Shown: one piece after another, positions 43,101 to 55,100 of the stretch
Numbering within the stretch: position 1 is the first letter of the stretch
How the letters are laid out: each line of letters opens with the position of its first letter
Origin: Taeniopygia guttata
Taxonomy: Eukaryota; Chordata; Aves; Passeriformes; Estrildidae
Reading direction: 5' to 3'
DNA length: 64,000 bases
Assembly (NCBI RefSeq): GCF_048771995.1
Contig: NC_133026.1
Location: 101,959,001 to 102,023,000, forward strand
Notes under the pieces: generated by a model
What the model was told of the DNA's origin: nothing
Database searches by the model: none
What the model saw: only the letters and a program-made list of their open reading frames with translations
Made by a program: the position numbers and the translations under genes

Positions 43101-46100
43101 TCTTTGGAACTACATAGAAAGAGAGGGCAAGTGCAATGGCTGTTTTGGAAGGTATTGTTGCTCTCTATTTTGTGGATGGGAAGTAGGGACTACCAGTGAA
43201 CCAAAATACTGTGGAATCTTTGCTTTTCAGTAGTTTTTTGTAAGACAGATTTATTCTTTCCTAGGGTAAGAAACAGTGTAAAGCAGTCTTATAAAAAAAA
43301 TTGATAGCAAAACTGTAGCCACAGAGCTTGGTGCCTTTTGCAGAATACTATTTTTATGTTTAAGGAATAAAAAAGAAATATGCTTGTCCATATTCCCTTT
43401 GCAGAATATTTCTTGCAGAAACAGCAGAGGGTGCTGCTTGATTGTATGAGATATTTTTTACAAGTCTTGTACTGCAGGGAAAGGGGCTAATAGATCATGT
43501 ATTGTAAGTGCAATTATGAAAAGCATTTTGAGAAGTGGATGACATGTTTTAATTTAGAGGTTGTATGCTGTAACAATTATTTTTTCCCTTAGGAAATCAC
43601 TGGATTTGGCTTTCATTTTTGTATATAAGGGAAGAACACTTATCTTGTATGAATCCTTCCCCATGGCTAAATCGTGTGTTGTGAGGTTGCGTAGTGAAAG
43701 TGGCCATTGGCCGGAATCCTTCAGTTATTCATTCCATCAAGATCCAAGTGTTTCCCCACACTTTATAAACTACTGCCTGGAGGCTGCACTGACTGAGCAG
43801 TGCCTGAAGGGAGCCAGCTAGAAAAATGGAGAGAGACTGTTTACAGGGGCATGGATTGACAGGACAAGGGCTAGTGGATTACAACTGAAAGGTTTAGATT
43901 ATACGTTAGGAGGAAAGTCTTTACTGTGAGGGTGGTGAGATGCTGGATGAGGTTGCCCAGAGAAGTTGTGGATGTCCCATTCCTGGAAGTGTTCAAGGCC
44001 AGGTTGGATGGGGCTCTGAGCAACCTGGTCTAGTGGAAGGTGTCCCTCATGTGGCAGGAGGTGGATAGGGATGGGCTTTAAGGTCCCTCCCAACTCAAAC
44101 TATTCTACAACCTGACTTTTCTTATATTTTATATAAAAATTACTGGGAAAAAACAAATGTTCAATTAACATTTTTATACTGGTTTTCTACTTCTGTAGCC
44201 CACAGGACGAGGACACCTCATTCCATTTTGATGGCAGTGGATACTCCGTTGTGGAGAAGGCACTCCGCTCAACAGTGACTCAGATATTAATATCTTTCAG
44301 TACCTTTTCACCAAATGGGCTTCTTCTCTATCTTGCTTCAAATGGCACTGTAAGAACATGTCTGGTTCCTTAACTGTCATTCAGCTTACATATATTAAAG
44401 CATATTGCTACTTTTTTTGTAGTTTTGTGCCATCACTTGTGATTGACATCGTAAGCTAAAGGACTAAAAGACAAGAATGCTAGAGGACAACTCATTAGAG
44501 CAAATATCTACCTAAACTAAGGGCAGAATTAAACAATGAAAATAATTATTCACAATTTATTTAAAGTTTAGAATAAAAATAAATTATTTTAGATTTAGAT
44601 TAATGATTACTTAACTAAAGGATAGAAAAGGAAACAGTAAGGATAACAAACTAGTTTTTTTCAGTTGGAGGAACCTTTCCAGAATGTAAAAATGTTTTGG
44701 AATTGAGCTTGCAGAAGGACAATATAATAATGAAAAACCATATTGAATTAAATCCATAAGATATGAATTCAGTACACTGAAACAAATCAAATAACACTCC
44801 TGAAAAAGCAGTATAACCTAGACCCGTCACCAGACCTTCATTGTCATGTCATGCAGTTTACTGCATATTTAGATGTTGGTTTTCTGTTCCTGAAGGAAAA
44901 ACTTTGTTTGGGTACAAATTCTTTCAGAGACACTGCATTATTCATTTGCTGTATGTACTCACTGCCTGAATACATTGCACAATAATATCTGATTTAAGCT
45001 TTATAGAGTTCAGAGGGGGAACCTTCAATGCAATTCAGAAAGTCTTTTTTACTCTGTGAAGACTGTCTTTGCTACTTGCAGAAAGAACATCGTAGTGTTT
45101 GATCATTATGCTGTCAAACCAAATTACTTTCAACTTCATCCAAAAACAGGAAAATGTGACTTTGTTATTTAAACATTCTTCTGCTGAGTAATCAAAGCTC
45201 ATGATACATTTAAGTAAGGGTAATAACAAAAAAAATACATCCTTGTGAGGTACTTGTAACTTAATTTTCCTAAATAAAGTGAAGATGAGCATCTTGGGCC
45301 TATCAAATAGTACAGGGTACAGGCACAAGAGTTACTAAATCTTTTCCACACAGTAGGCCAAACCTGCCAGGCATGCATATTCTTTAGGAAGATTTTATTT
45401 CCAGTAATGTAATCTGTTTTTGTTTTGGCATTTTTTTTTCATCCTCTCAGAGAGACTTCTTGTCCCTTGAGCTTGTTGATGGCAAAGTGAGGGTGACTGT
45501 TGATCTTGGTTCCGGACCCCTTGCTCTTACAACGGAAAATCGTTACAACAATGGAACCTGGTATAAAATCTCATTCAATCGGAATAAGAAGCAAGGTAGG
45601 CTACAGATTGAAACGACTGGGTGTCTGCATATTTACAAATACAAATATCTAAGACAGCTGCAGGGAACATCACTGCAACCAAATTTGATCACTTCCAATG
45701 CAGTGTCTTTAGCAGCCACACCTGTGGTCCTTTGCCTTTAGAAGGACTATGGTGCAAATCTTGTATTTGGCTTAACACATCTCACATAAAGCAGATAGTG
45801 TAGAAACTGCTGCACAAAACCATACTAACAGTCTTTAAAGACTGAAATATTTTTGTCTGAGTCTGTAGATGAGGGATCACATTTTCTCTTCTGCATTTTA
45901 ATATTACTTTATACTAACTGTTTTGTGGGGGGCTGTGTTTTGGCAATAACACATTTGTGCTAATAGTTATAACATATTCTCATATGTATCTATTTTCCTG
46001 TAGACTTCTCCAGATTCGGTTTTGGCAGAGAGGAATGAATGAGATTAACAGAATAGCTGGAAGTACAACAAATTGCTTACTCTAGAAATAAGAAGATTGT

Positions 46101-49100
46101 CCATACATGTCCGAGTCAATGAATACATTTTCTTTTGTTACAGATGAGATTTCCAGAAGGGAAGAATGTGTATTCATGTCCTTCTCCAGATCTTTACTCT
46201 TTTCTTTGCAGGAATTCTGGCAGTCATGGATGCATATAACCTTAATTATAAAGAAACCAAGCAAGGAGAATCTCCTGGGGTTGCCTCAGACCTGAACCGC
46301 TCTGATAAGGACCCAATCTTCATTGGTGGGCTGCCAAGATCGAGGGCTCTGAGGTAAAGTGTCTCACTTTTTGCACCTCTGCTAAGACTTTTGTAAAGTG
46401 AGAGGAAAACTTTTACACACCCTTATCTCCTCTGAAATTGGAGAAAAACAGTGAATTCTGAAGTTTAGTTTCCGGCCATGTATACCTCATCTGTCCTTTG
46501 ACTTCAAACTCTGATATGGTGCTTTCCACTAGTAGGTCTGATGTTGCAGTTCAGATAAGAAATAGTTTTGTTTTCTTCCTCAAAGGGTTATTTCCACCAC
46601 AGCAGCTGCCACAGCTCCCCCCTCTGCTCTCTGGGGCAAGCATCTAGTTCTGCTGTATGCAATAATGCTCCTTTGGTCTCTACCTCTGCGAGCCTTGTGT
46701 TTTCCAGATGGGTTTATGGGCAAAACTGCACTTAAGGATGAAAGTTGTACTTCAAATTCCTGTAATTCAGTAACTTGGAACAGAGGAAAACCAACTGTGA
46801 ACAGATCAACAGAAAACATTGCAAATACATATTTTATAGCAGGTCTCTAGTTTATGGGTTTTTTTTGTATTACACATCTGTACTGAACTTGCAAAGTCAC
46901 ATTTCTTCCACTGTGAAAGAAACTTTCACAGTGGAAGAAATGTGAAAGGATAAATATAGCAAGAGAAAATATAATTAAACTTTCTGCATGCCTTTGACAA
47001 TAACGTAAATTTGAGTACATTATTGGTCTCTGCACAGTTATTACAGAGTGCAGACTTGTTAATCTTAGCTGGCATTCCAGCCTTTAAGGGATTATGGCAG
47101 GATAGCCTTAGATTTCTCAGCCTTAAACCGGGAACCAAACCAGGCATCCTCCAGACTTGAAAACTGACAGCATTACACACTTGTATGTTTTAATTTGGGC
47201 ACAACAGTATTTTGACTCTTTTCAAGACCAGATTTAGTATCTGAGAGTAAAACTTAAACTCTTCACTTACCCCAGACCGACTGCATCCTTTAAAACAGAT
47301 CTCTCTTTCTTTTCCTATTGAAGGGAAATTAATCTTTTCTCATGGGAGATTCCAAGTACTTCTCCTTGGAAAGAAAGCCTTGTTTTGTGTTTCAGGAAAG
47401 GTCTTAATAGTAGAATCTATGTGGGATGCATCAAGAATCTGGAAATATCTCGTTCCACCTTTGACTTGCTTAGAAATTCATATGGAGTAAGAAAAGGCTG
47501 TGTATTGGAGGTAGGAGACTTTAAAGTTTTGTGATCTGATCTTTATTTTAATAGAATAGTGAATATTTGTGTTTACAGTGAGTTGAAACACCTTTATTTT
47601 TAAAAATTCTAAGGTAATCTAATCTATATTTGATTTTTTCTTATCTGACACTATGTGTGGTAAGTTCAGTAATTATTTCTGTTCTTCATAAAATAGCCTA
47701 TTCACAGTGTAAGCATCATGAACAATGGATATATTGAGTTGGTACCTAAATCCTTGAACCCAGAGTCAGAACTGATGGCAACTTTTGCTACAAAGAACAG
47801 CAGTGGCATCATCCTCGTTGGACTCAGCAAGGGACTGGAAAAGCGACAGCGAAGACAAGCACACTTGGCAAGTACTGAAAACAAAGAAGTTTTGAAGATT
47901 ATTTTTGCCATTTTTATTTTGTAAAATCAAGTCAGGTTGCTATATATATTGTGTATCTGATGGAGAATTGGATCTTCTATAATCTAAAGAGAAAATCTTA
48001 CTATTTTCCTGTTCTAAGAGAAAGAGTGTGTGGGTGTGAGTGTATAAAAAATACTCCTGCACTTTACCTAGAGTAAGTTTGACCAGAGAAATGTTCAGCT
48101 TTTGTGTTTGCTATTAGAAGGCCTTGCACTTTGAGAGGTGCCAATACAATTCCTACTAGTCTTTGAGTTTCATTAAAAAATTTGCAACAAGTTTGGAGGT
48201 AAATTTTTCCCATGTATGTTCTATTTAAACACTAAATGAGTGTCTTGAAAATTGAGCTACAGTTAAAAATTAATCTTCTGTTTAAATCTACAGCCCTTCT
48301 TTTCCATCATGCTGATTGATGGTCATCTTGCAGTGCATGTTAATGCTGGAGATAGAGCAAGTACTAGGAAAGTAGTTCTTCAGTCTGCTAATGGAACATA
48401 CAGTGATGGACAAGGGCACTCTGTCATCCTAATTCGAAATAAGAGGTACATGTGACTGCAAAGAGTACTACCTGTTTAATTACTGCATGTTGTTGTCAGT
48501 TCACTGCACTCTCTGAGGAATTACCTTTGCTAGCTTATTAGGTGGGATAATCAGGGCTGTGTTTTTCTCTGTCAATGCAGATGTTCTGATTTACATGGTA
48601 ATTGTATACAGTATACAGCTACTGATAGAGGTGTAGCTAAAGCTCTCAAAATCTCTAGAACAGCTTGGGGCACTTGAGTACAAGTATACTAAATAGCATT
48701 AGAAAAAAGATACACAGCTATCAAAATAATTTAGAGAGATATTTGACAAAACTTTACATTTTAAAAATCATCAAAAGAAGGGCTTCCAGTTTTAAGACAT
48801 TGAAAGGATTATAAAAGTGATGGAACCTTTATTTATTAGAGGGGGATGTTTTTGAAGCTGATAGGAATGCTTTTCATCTGAAAATTACTCTCTTAAGACC
48901 TTGTTGAATGTTTTCCCTTCTTTATCTTTTTCAGGATCATAACTGTACAGGTGGATGAAAGTAAACCTGCAGAATTGAGGCTTGGTTCAGCAGCAGAAAA
49001 TAGCCCCATTAATATTTCCAACTTCTATGCTGGTGGCATTCCAGCAGGAGAGGGCATCTTAGGGCTAAAATTGGCTGGCTCCTTTCATGGCTGTATCAGC

Positions 49101-52100
49101 AACCTTATTTTTAACAAGGAGTAAGTCAGAAGGGTAACTGCCTTGTTTTGGAAAACCATGTATTTGTTAAATGTAGTTTGTGATCTCTTCCATGACACTT
49201 CTGTTCACCTGGGTTTTAACATGATATATGCATGATACTCATGATCTGAGTATTTTAACAGCTGGAAAATGGATATTACCAGCTATATTTCTAAACAGTA
49301 TTAACAATGTCTTTAATGTTTATGGAGATGCTGCACAAAGCACACAGCTTTCTCTACTATAATTTCATCATCAGTGACAGACAGAATGGTTTTCCAGAAA
49401 TGTTGTAGATTTATGTTGTTCTTTGGACAGATTATTTGCCTCTTCTCAATCTGTTTGTCATAGATGCCACTTCTTTCCTTTTCTCCTGATATTACTGAAA
49501 GACCTTGTAAAACACTCTCCTTCTGTTTTGGAAATAAGCAGAAATGCACCTCTTAAAATGTATTTTTTTTTTTTACATACAGGCTTTTATATTTTACCAC
49601 TTCCATGAAGTATGAACATGTGGATATGGACAGCTGCTTTCTGTCTGAGAAGCCTAAAACAGCTGTACAGCCATCAAACGTGATTCAACCTGAACTTCAG
49701 GCTTTACCAGTTCCCCTGAGACCTCTCACAGACACAAAAAAAGTACGTATTGCAGCAAAGCTCAGTTACCACCTCTTTTGTCCTTTCTTTGTGGAGAATT
49801 ATCAAATTATAGACTGTGTATATTTGCTTCCTCTGCAGTATGGAATAGTTCAATGGACGTTGATTTGAAATTATAGAAAAACTGATACTAACTGTAGGAA
49901 AGGCTGTGCTCCAGGACGGTTTTGATGAATGGCGACGAGAGATCTCTGAAGGCTGCTCTTAGAATATAAGGTTTATTGGGGATGGTGAAAGGTCTTGCTT
50001 GGAGCTGCCAGACGCAGCACATGGCAAGGCCTGAGGAGAGAGACAAGGGGTAGAGAGGATGTTCTAGGAGAGGGTGGAAGTTCCAAGAGGGGGAAGATCC
50101 AAGAGAGGGGAAGTTCCAAGAGGGCGTCTGGCCCCCCCAGAGACCCCTTATCAGGGGGCTTCAAGGTGAGCTGGACCAAGACTTGGGCCAATGGGGTCAC
50201 AGACACTTGATGCTTCAGGGTAGGGTTACAGGTGTGGGATGAACCATACATTTTGGGGAGTGAGAGAGAACAGTCCGTTTGACTTTTGGACCTATCTGTA
50301 GGTAAGGGTATTGTAGGGGGGATTGTTTTCATCCTGGCCGTACTATTGTGAATCTTTTGCCAGGCAATTATATTTATCCATCCTTTCCAACAATTAACCT
50401 TTGCAGCAGCCTGTTGGCCATTTGGAATGGAAAAGTAGTTAGGTTTATCACTCTTTGGGCAGCAACAACAACAACAGCAGCAACCAAAAAAAAAGATTAA
50501 AAAAAATGGAATTATAATCTCCCAACAGAAGGACTTGACAGTAACTATTATCTTTAGTGTATTTGTGACAAAGGGACTCAGAGCAGATTTGCATAATCTG
50601 TGCAGTTTTGCATTCACATTTTCCTGGTCACACACATGCAGTCTCTGCTCTGTGTCAGAGAGGAGGCATAAACCCCTTGAGAAACACACAGTGTCTGAAT
50701 GCAGCTTGCATGGCATCTCTTACCTCTCACACAGTCCCTGTTCCCAAGAGAGAAGGCAGCATTACTTCTCTCCTCCTGCAGCTGCACATCTTTATAAGGA
50801 AGGGTTTCCAAAGTATCCTGAAACCAATTTTTTGTAGCAACAGAAAGCAAGATTTTTATACATACAACTTAGGACTACAAAAAGAAATAAGTTGTCTTTT
50901 TTAGAGCTAAAATGTAGATTTGGCTCATACTCTATTACTCAGCTCTCCATATCCCAAATCATAACAAAAATATGTGTCCTCATAAAATGGGAAAATATTT
51001 CTACCAAACCTATAAGATTTTCACACTGAAATGGTACTTTCCAGCATCTGTTATCAAAAGGGCTATCAATTAAGACAAAAAGTGAATTGAATAGGTCTCA
51101 AACTACAAATATTTCTCCAGTAGAAAAGGTCAGTGCTGTCTACAAGACATAGCTTAATCATTAGAACCAGTTCTTTTTGAGCCTGAAGATGAGTTGGAAT
51201 TATTATGAGTTTAGTTAATTGATGTTTTGCTGTGTATTTTGTGGTTATCTTTTGGCTTAGTTTGGTTTTCTGCAAAGCTCTATGTAGGCTCATTGTGACT
51301 TAACAGTTGCTGGGCAGCACCTGACACTATCCTACTTAATAAATTCCTTTCATTAGCAGGTAGTTTGTGCAAAAGATGAGCTGCCTGATGATGTTCAAGG
51401 TGCCCATCAGTTTGGACTTGCCAAAGGCAGCCACTTGACCCTACTCTTCAATCAGTCTGCAGTCAGGAAGAAGTGAGTATATCCCAAATTACCCATGCAC
51501 ACAGTGTTACATTGTATTGAGCTGCAAGAAGTGCAGTGATGGTTTTCGTGATTGGTCACTGCATTGCCAGCTTTGAACATGGTCCTCACTTCAGGTTTCT
51601 GTGGGCTCTGAATGGAAGAAGTACCATTTCCCAGGTTAATGATCATGAGTTTAGTAACTCATGGTCAGAATTGTGCATTTTTTTTCCTCTCAGACTTGAG
51701 TCTCACTCTTCCTTCTGTAAGTACTTGGATTACTTTTTTCCACATACAGAGCTCACATCCGGTTCCTATTCCTTTGTCTGATGCAGGTGACATCTCACCC
51801 TCTGCTCCCTATTTTCTGCAAGTGCACCTTCCATGTTTCAAGGTGCACTTGAAGGAGAAAAGACTACTGAGAAGAATCATTTTGTTGAAAGCTAATGTGT
51901 GCACTCCTATTACGTATTTGAGAGGCTCCCAACAAGGTCCCCGTCACACGGACTGCAAGTCACTTGTATTTGCTTCTTTCAGCTCAGGAAGTCTCTGCAG
52001 GCATTGAGAAAAGAGTATTTTTTCCTCTAGCCCTTCTGTTACAGCTTGTGAGCAAAGGACATTGCAGAGGATTGATGCCATGTAGTCTGAACCTGGTGTC

Positions 52101-55100
52101 TCCATAATAAATGGCTCATTCATCTCCTCTACCTTTTAAGCCTCCCTCTGTTCTCAGTCTGCCCATAATATTCCAGCAAGCCTTGCTAGCAATAATGGAT
52201 GCCATAAAGTTATCCTAGAGTCCTTTCTTGGGGCAATAAGCAAGCCTGCAGTCACAAACAGCTGAGCCTGTCCCTCTTAAAGTTCATCTCACTCTTTGAC
52301 AAGCACTTTTTTCTTTTTCTGACAGGCACAGCACTGATTTCCATTATGAAATACGTTATAAGTCATGCTTTCTTAAAATCAACCAAAATTCTACTTTTCT
52401 GGCCTTTGTAATAATAAATCTCCTTTCCTAACAATAAATTGGTTCAGGCTGTTCTCTGTGTCCAGAAAAGCTTTTCATCACTGCAGAAGAAATACCTTTA
52501 AGTAACACTGAATTTTTATTGTCTAGACTTTCCATCCAGCTGAATCTCAGAACCTTTGCCTCCAGTGGCCTGATTTACTACATGGCTCACCAGAACCAGG
52601 TTGATTATGCAGCCCTACAGCTTTATGGGGGACAGCTCCATTTCTCATTTGATTTAGGCAAAGGAAAAGCAGTAGCTCTTCACCCTGCTGTTGTCAGTGA
52701 TGGAAAATGGCATACGGTAGGTGGTTGTCAATCTTGTGCTCCATTTTCTCTTCCCTGGAGGTACTGGTATGGATTTTGCTTGCCTTTTCTGTGTAATTTC
52801 TGTGTTGCAAAAGCACACTGGCCCTAACCCAATTGTGAAGTCATTCAGAAACCTTTTATTTGATAATTCTTTCCTTTTAAAAATGTCATTAATTCTACAT
52901 CAAATCCATCTTCCAACTACTGTCAAGTATCTCAAACTATTTAGGAATAAAATAGTTTACCAACTGTGTAGTGATGATCATCTTCAACAGAGAAGGTGTA
53001 AAAAATCTGACCTTTTCTACAGAGATATTTCAATGCATTATGTCACCAAAGATCTGCACTTCAGTGTGTGACAGTGTGACAGAGATTTGTGGGTGCAGCA
53101 TTTCTCTTTTCTCCCACTTGCTGCTTATTGCCTGAGCATGTCACAGCAGCTAGTGACAACAGAGAAGCACTGTCTCTCCTTTCCTTGGTCGAGGCAACAT
53201 GGTAAAGGGGGACATTTGAAATGAATGGAGGACTTGAGTTAAGTCGAGTTGAGGAGAAATTATGTCTTGGAGGTGTCACACAGCACTCGGGGCCGTTTGC
53301 ACAAAGGTTGCATCAGTCTCTATTGGCCCAATTCCTCCGAGCAACCCACCTGCTACTGGCTCTGGCTTTCTGTGTGAGAAGTGATTGTGATGTTTGCAGG
53401 AGTTTGAGAAGTAACTATGAGGATATCACTTTTCCTAAAGGCAGGTGAGGATGACAATATTCATCCTGCTAAGCTTCCCCTCCCTTGTCTGTATGTGAAG
53501 ACTTCACGCTAAGAAGTGACTTCTGTGGGACAAAGTGATTAATGACACAAAGCTGCCAGCTTTCCTAGGTGCCTTCAGAATCAACAGAGTTCTTTTTGCT
53601 TTTTATAAATAATCAGCAGAAGAAAAAACAGGAAAAATAACATGAAGAAATGTGAACTTCTGTCAGAGATGTCACAGTTAAGCTCTGCTGCCTTCCCTGA
53701 AAGGAAGAATGCTCTAGGACTTACAGCTGCATGTTTAAAAATTACACATACTCACATAAAACTCCTACTGACACTATCCATATTTGAAGAGCTGAACAGA
53801 TTGCATCCAAGAGCTTACCTATCTTTACTATCCAGGACACAAAACAGGAGCTTCAGGCTTCTTCAGAGATTAAGTCTGTCACACCACTTCTCAGTTGGGG
53901 GTGATTATTGCAGTCTGTCTGCAATCAAAGCAAACTAATACGCATTGCTACTGAAAGAAGCACCACTTCTTTTCATTCTCTGCCCTCTGCTCACACCACC
54001 CTGCTTTACCCATTTATCCCCTTACCCCAGTCCAAATGTTCATGAAACTTCATGTTGAACCTAGTCATGAATCTGAGTGGTGCTAAAAGTAAATAGAAAA
54101 GAATAAATGGCTAGCTAATTTCCCTCAGTCACATGTGAGTAATTGTTTTAGGGCAAGGCAGGCATAAGGACAAAAATGAACAAGATGGACAGAACTGGAA
54201 AGCTTTTTGGTCCTAACAAATATAGCACTGCCTATCTTAAAAATGACAGCATAGGAGTGTGCACTTCAGAGAGCTGAGATGTCTCAGCTGTTGGGCAGCA
54301 CAATAATTGTAGGAGGCCAGCACAGAATGCCTTTCTCCAAACTCAGTGACCTGTCCATATCCTAAGGCAATAAACTAGTGATTTAAAGAAATAATAAAAT
54401 ACTGAAAACCTTAGGCAGGATATTATGAAATCATTGTGAGCCCTTGGGAAGGCAAGAAAGCTGTTTAACTGCTCAGTTGTATTCGGAAATGGTGTTAGCC
54501 TCAGGAAGAATTTCAAGAGGTTGCCCCAGAACAGAATGTCAAAGCAATTGAACCACTAAACAATTGTCTTGCTTATTTCTATGGCAAATGATGGCTAGGT
54601 AACAAATTTAGCTTACTCATTTATGTTCACATGCTTCCCTTTTTTCCAGGTAAAGATGGAATATGTTAAAAGAAAAGGCACAATCATTGTGGATGGACAG
54701 GATCTGGTAGCAGTCAATGCTCTGGGAGATGGTAGCACCTTGGATGTGGAAGGGAAGCTCTATGTGGGAGGACTCCCCTTAGACTACATACCAAAGAATC
54801 TTGGGAATGTAAGAAGGTTTGGGGTGGGGGGTTGCCTCTGGCATTTTGCAAGACTAGAATGAGCATAGTGCAGCAAACTCATCTAAATCAGCATCCTGTC
54901 TCTGACAGGCTAAAAAGAAGTACTTAGAGAAAGAAGCAACAAGGAAAGTAATGACCCTTTACCAGATAAATCTTTCTAGCTTTCTATGGCTTAATGAGTC
55001 CAGCTACAGCTTATATCCTTGTGTGTTAGTAATAGCCCTTAACGGAACTTTTTTTTTTTTTTAAATTCTGTTTCTCTGTTAAAAATGAATAAAGAATATA

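Noticed and set aside
46897..46945. A microRNA precursor
   Set aside because: The stem is only 23 bp with a 3-nt loop; known precursors have longer stems and larger loops.
49973..50716. 247-codon open frame on the minus strand, the longest in the window
   Set aside because: It runs through most of the solo LTR and into plain intron, is low-complexity (Cys run from a GCT/GTT repeat, Ser/Pro/Leu-rich) and resembles no retroviral protein. It is a by-product of LTR composition.
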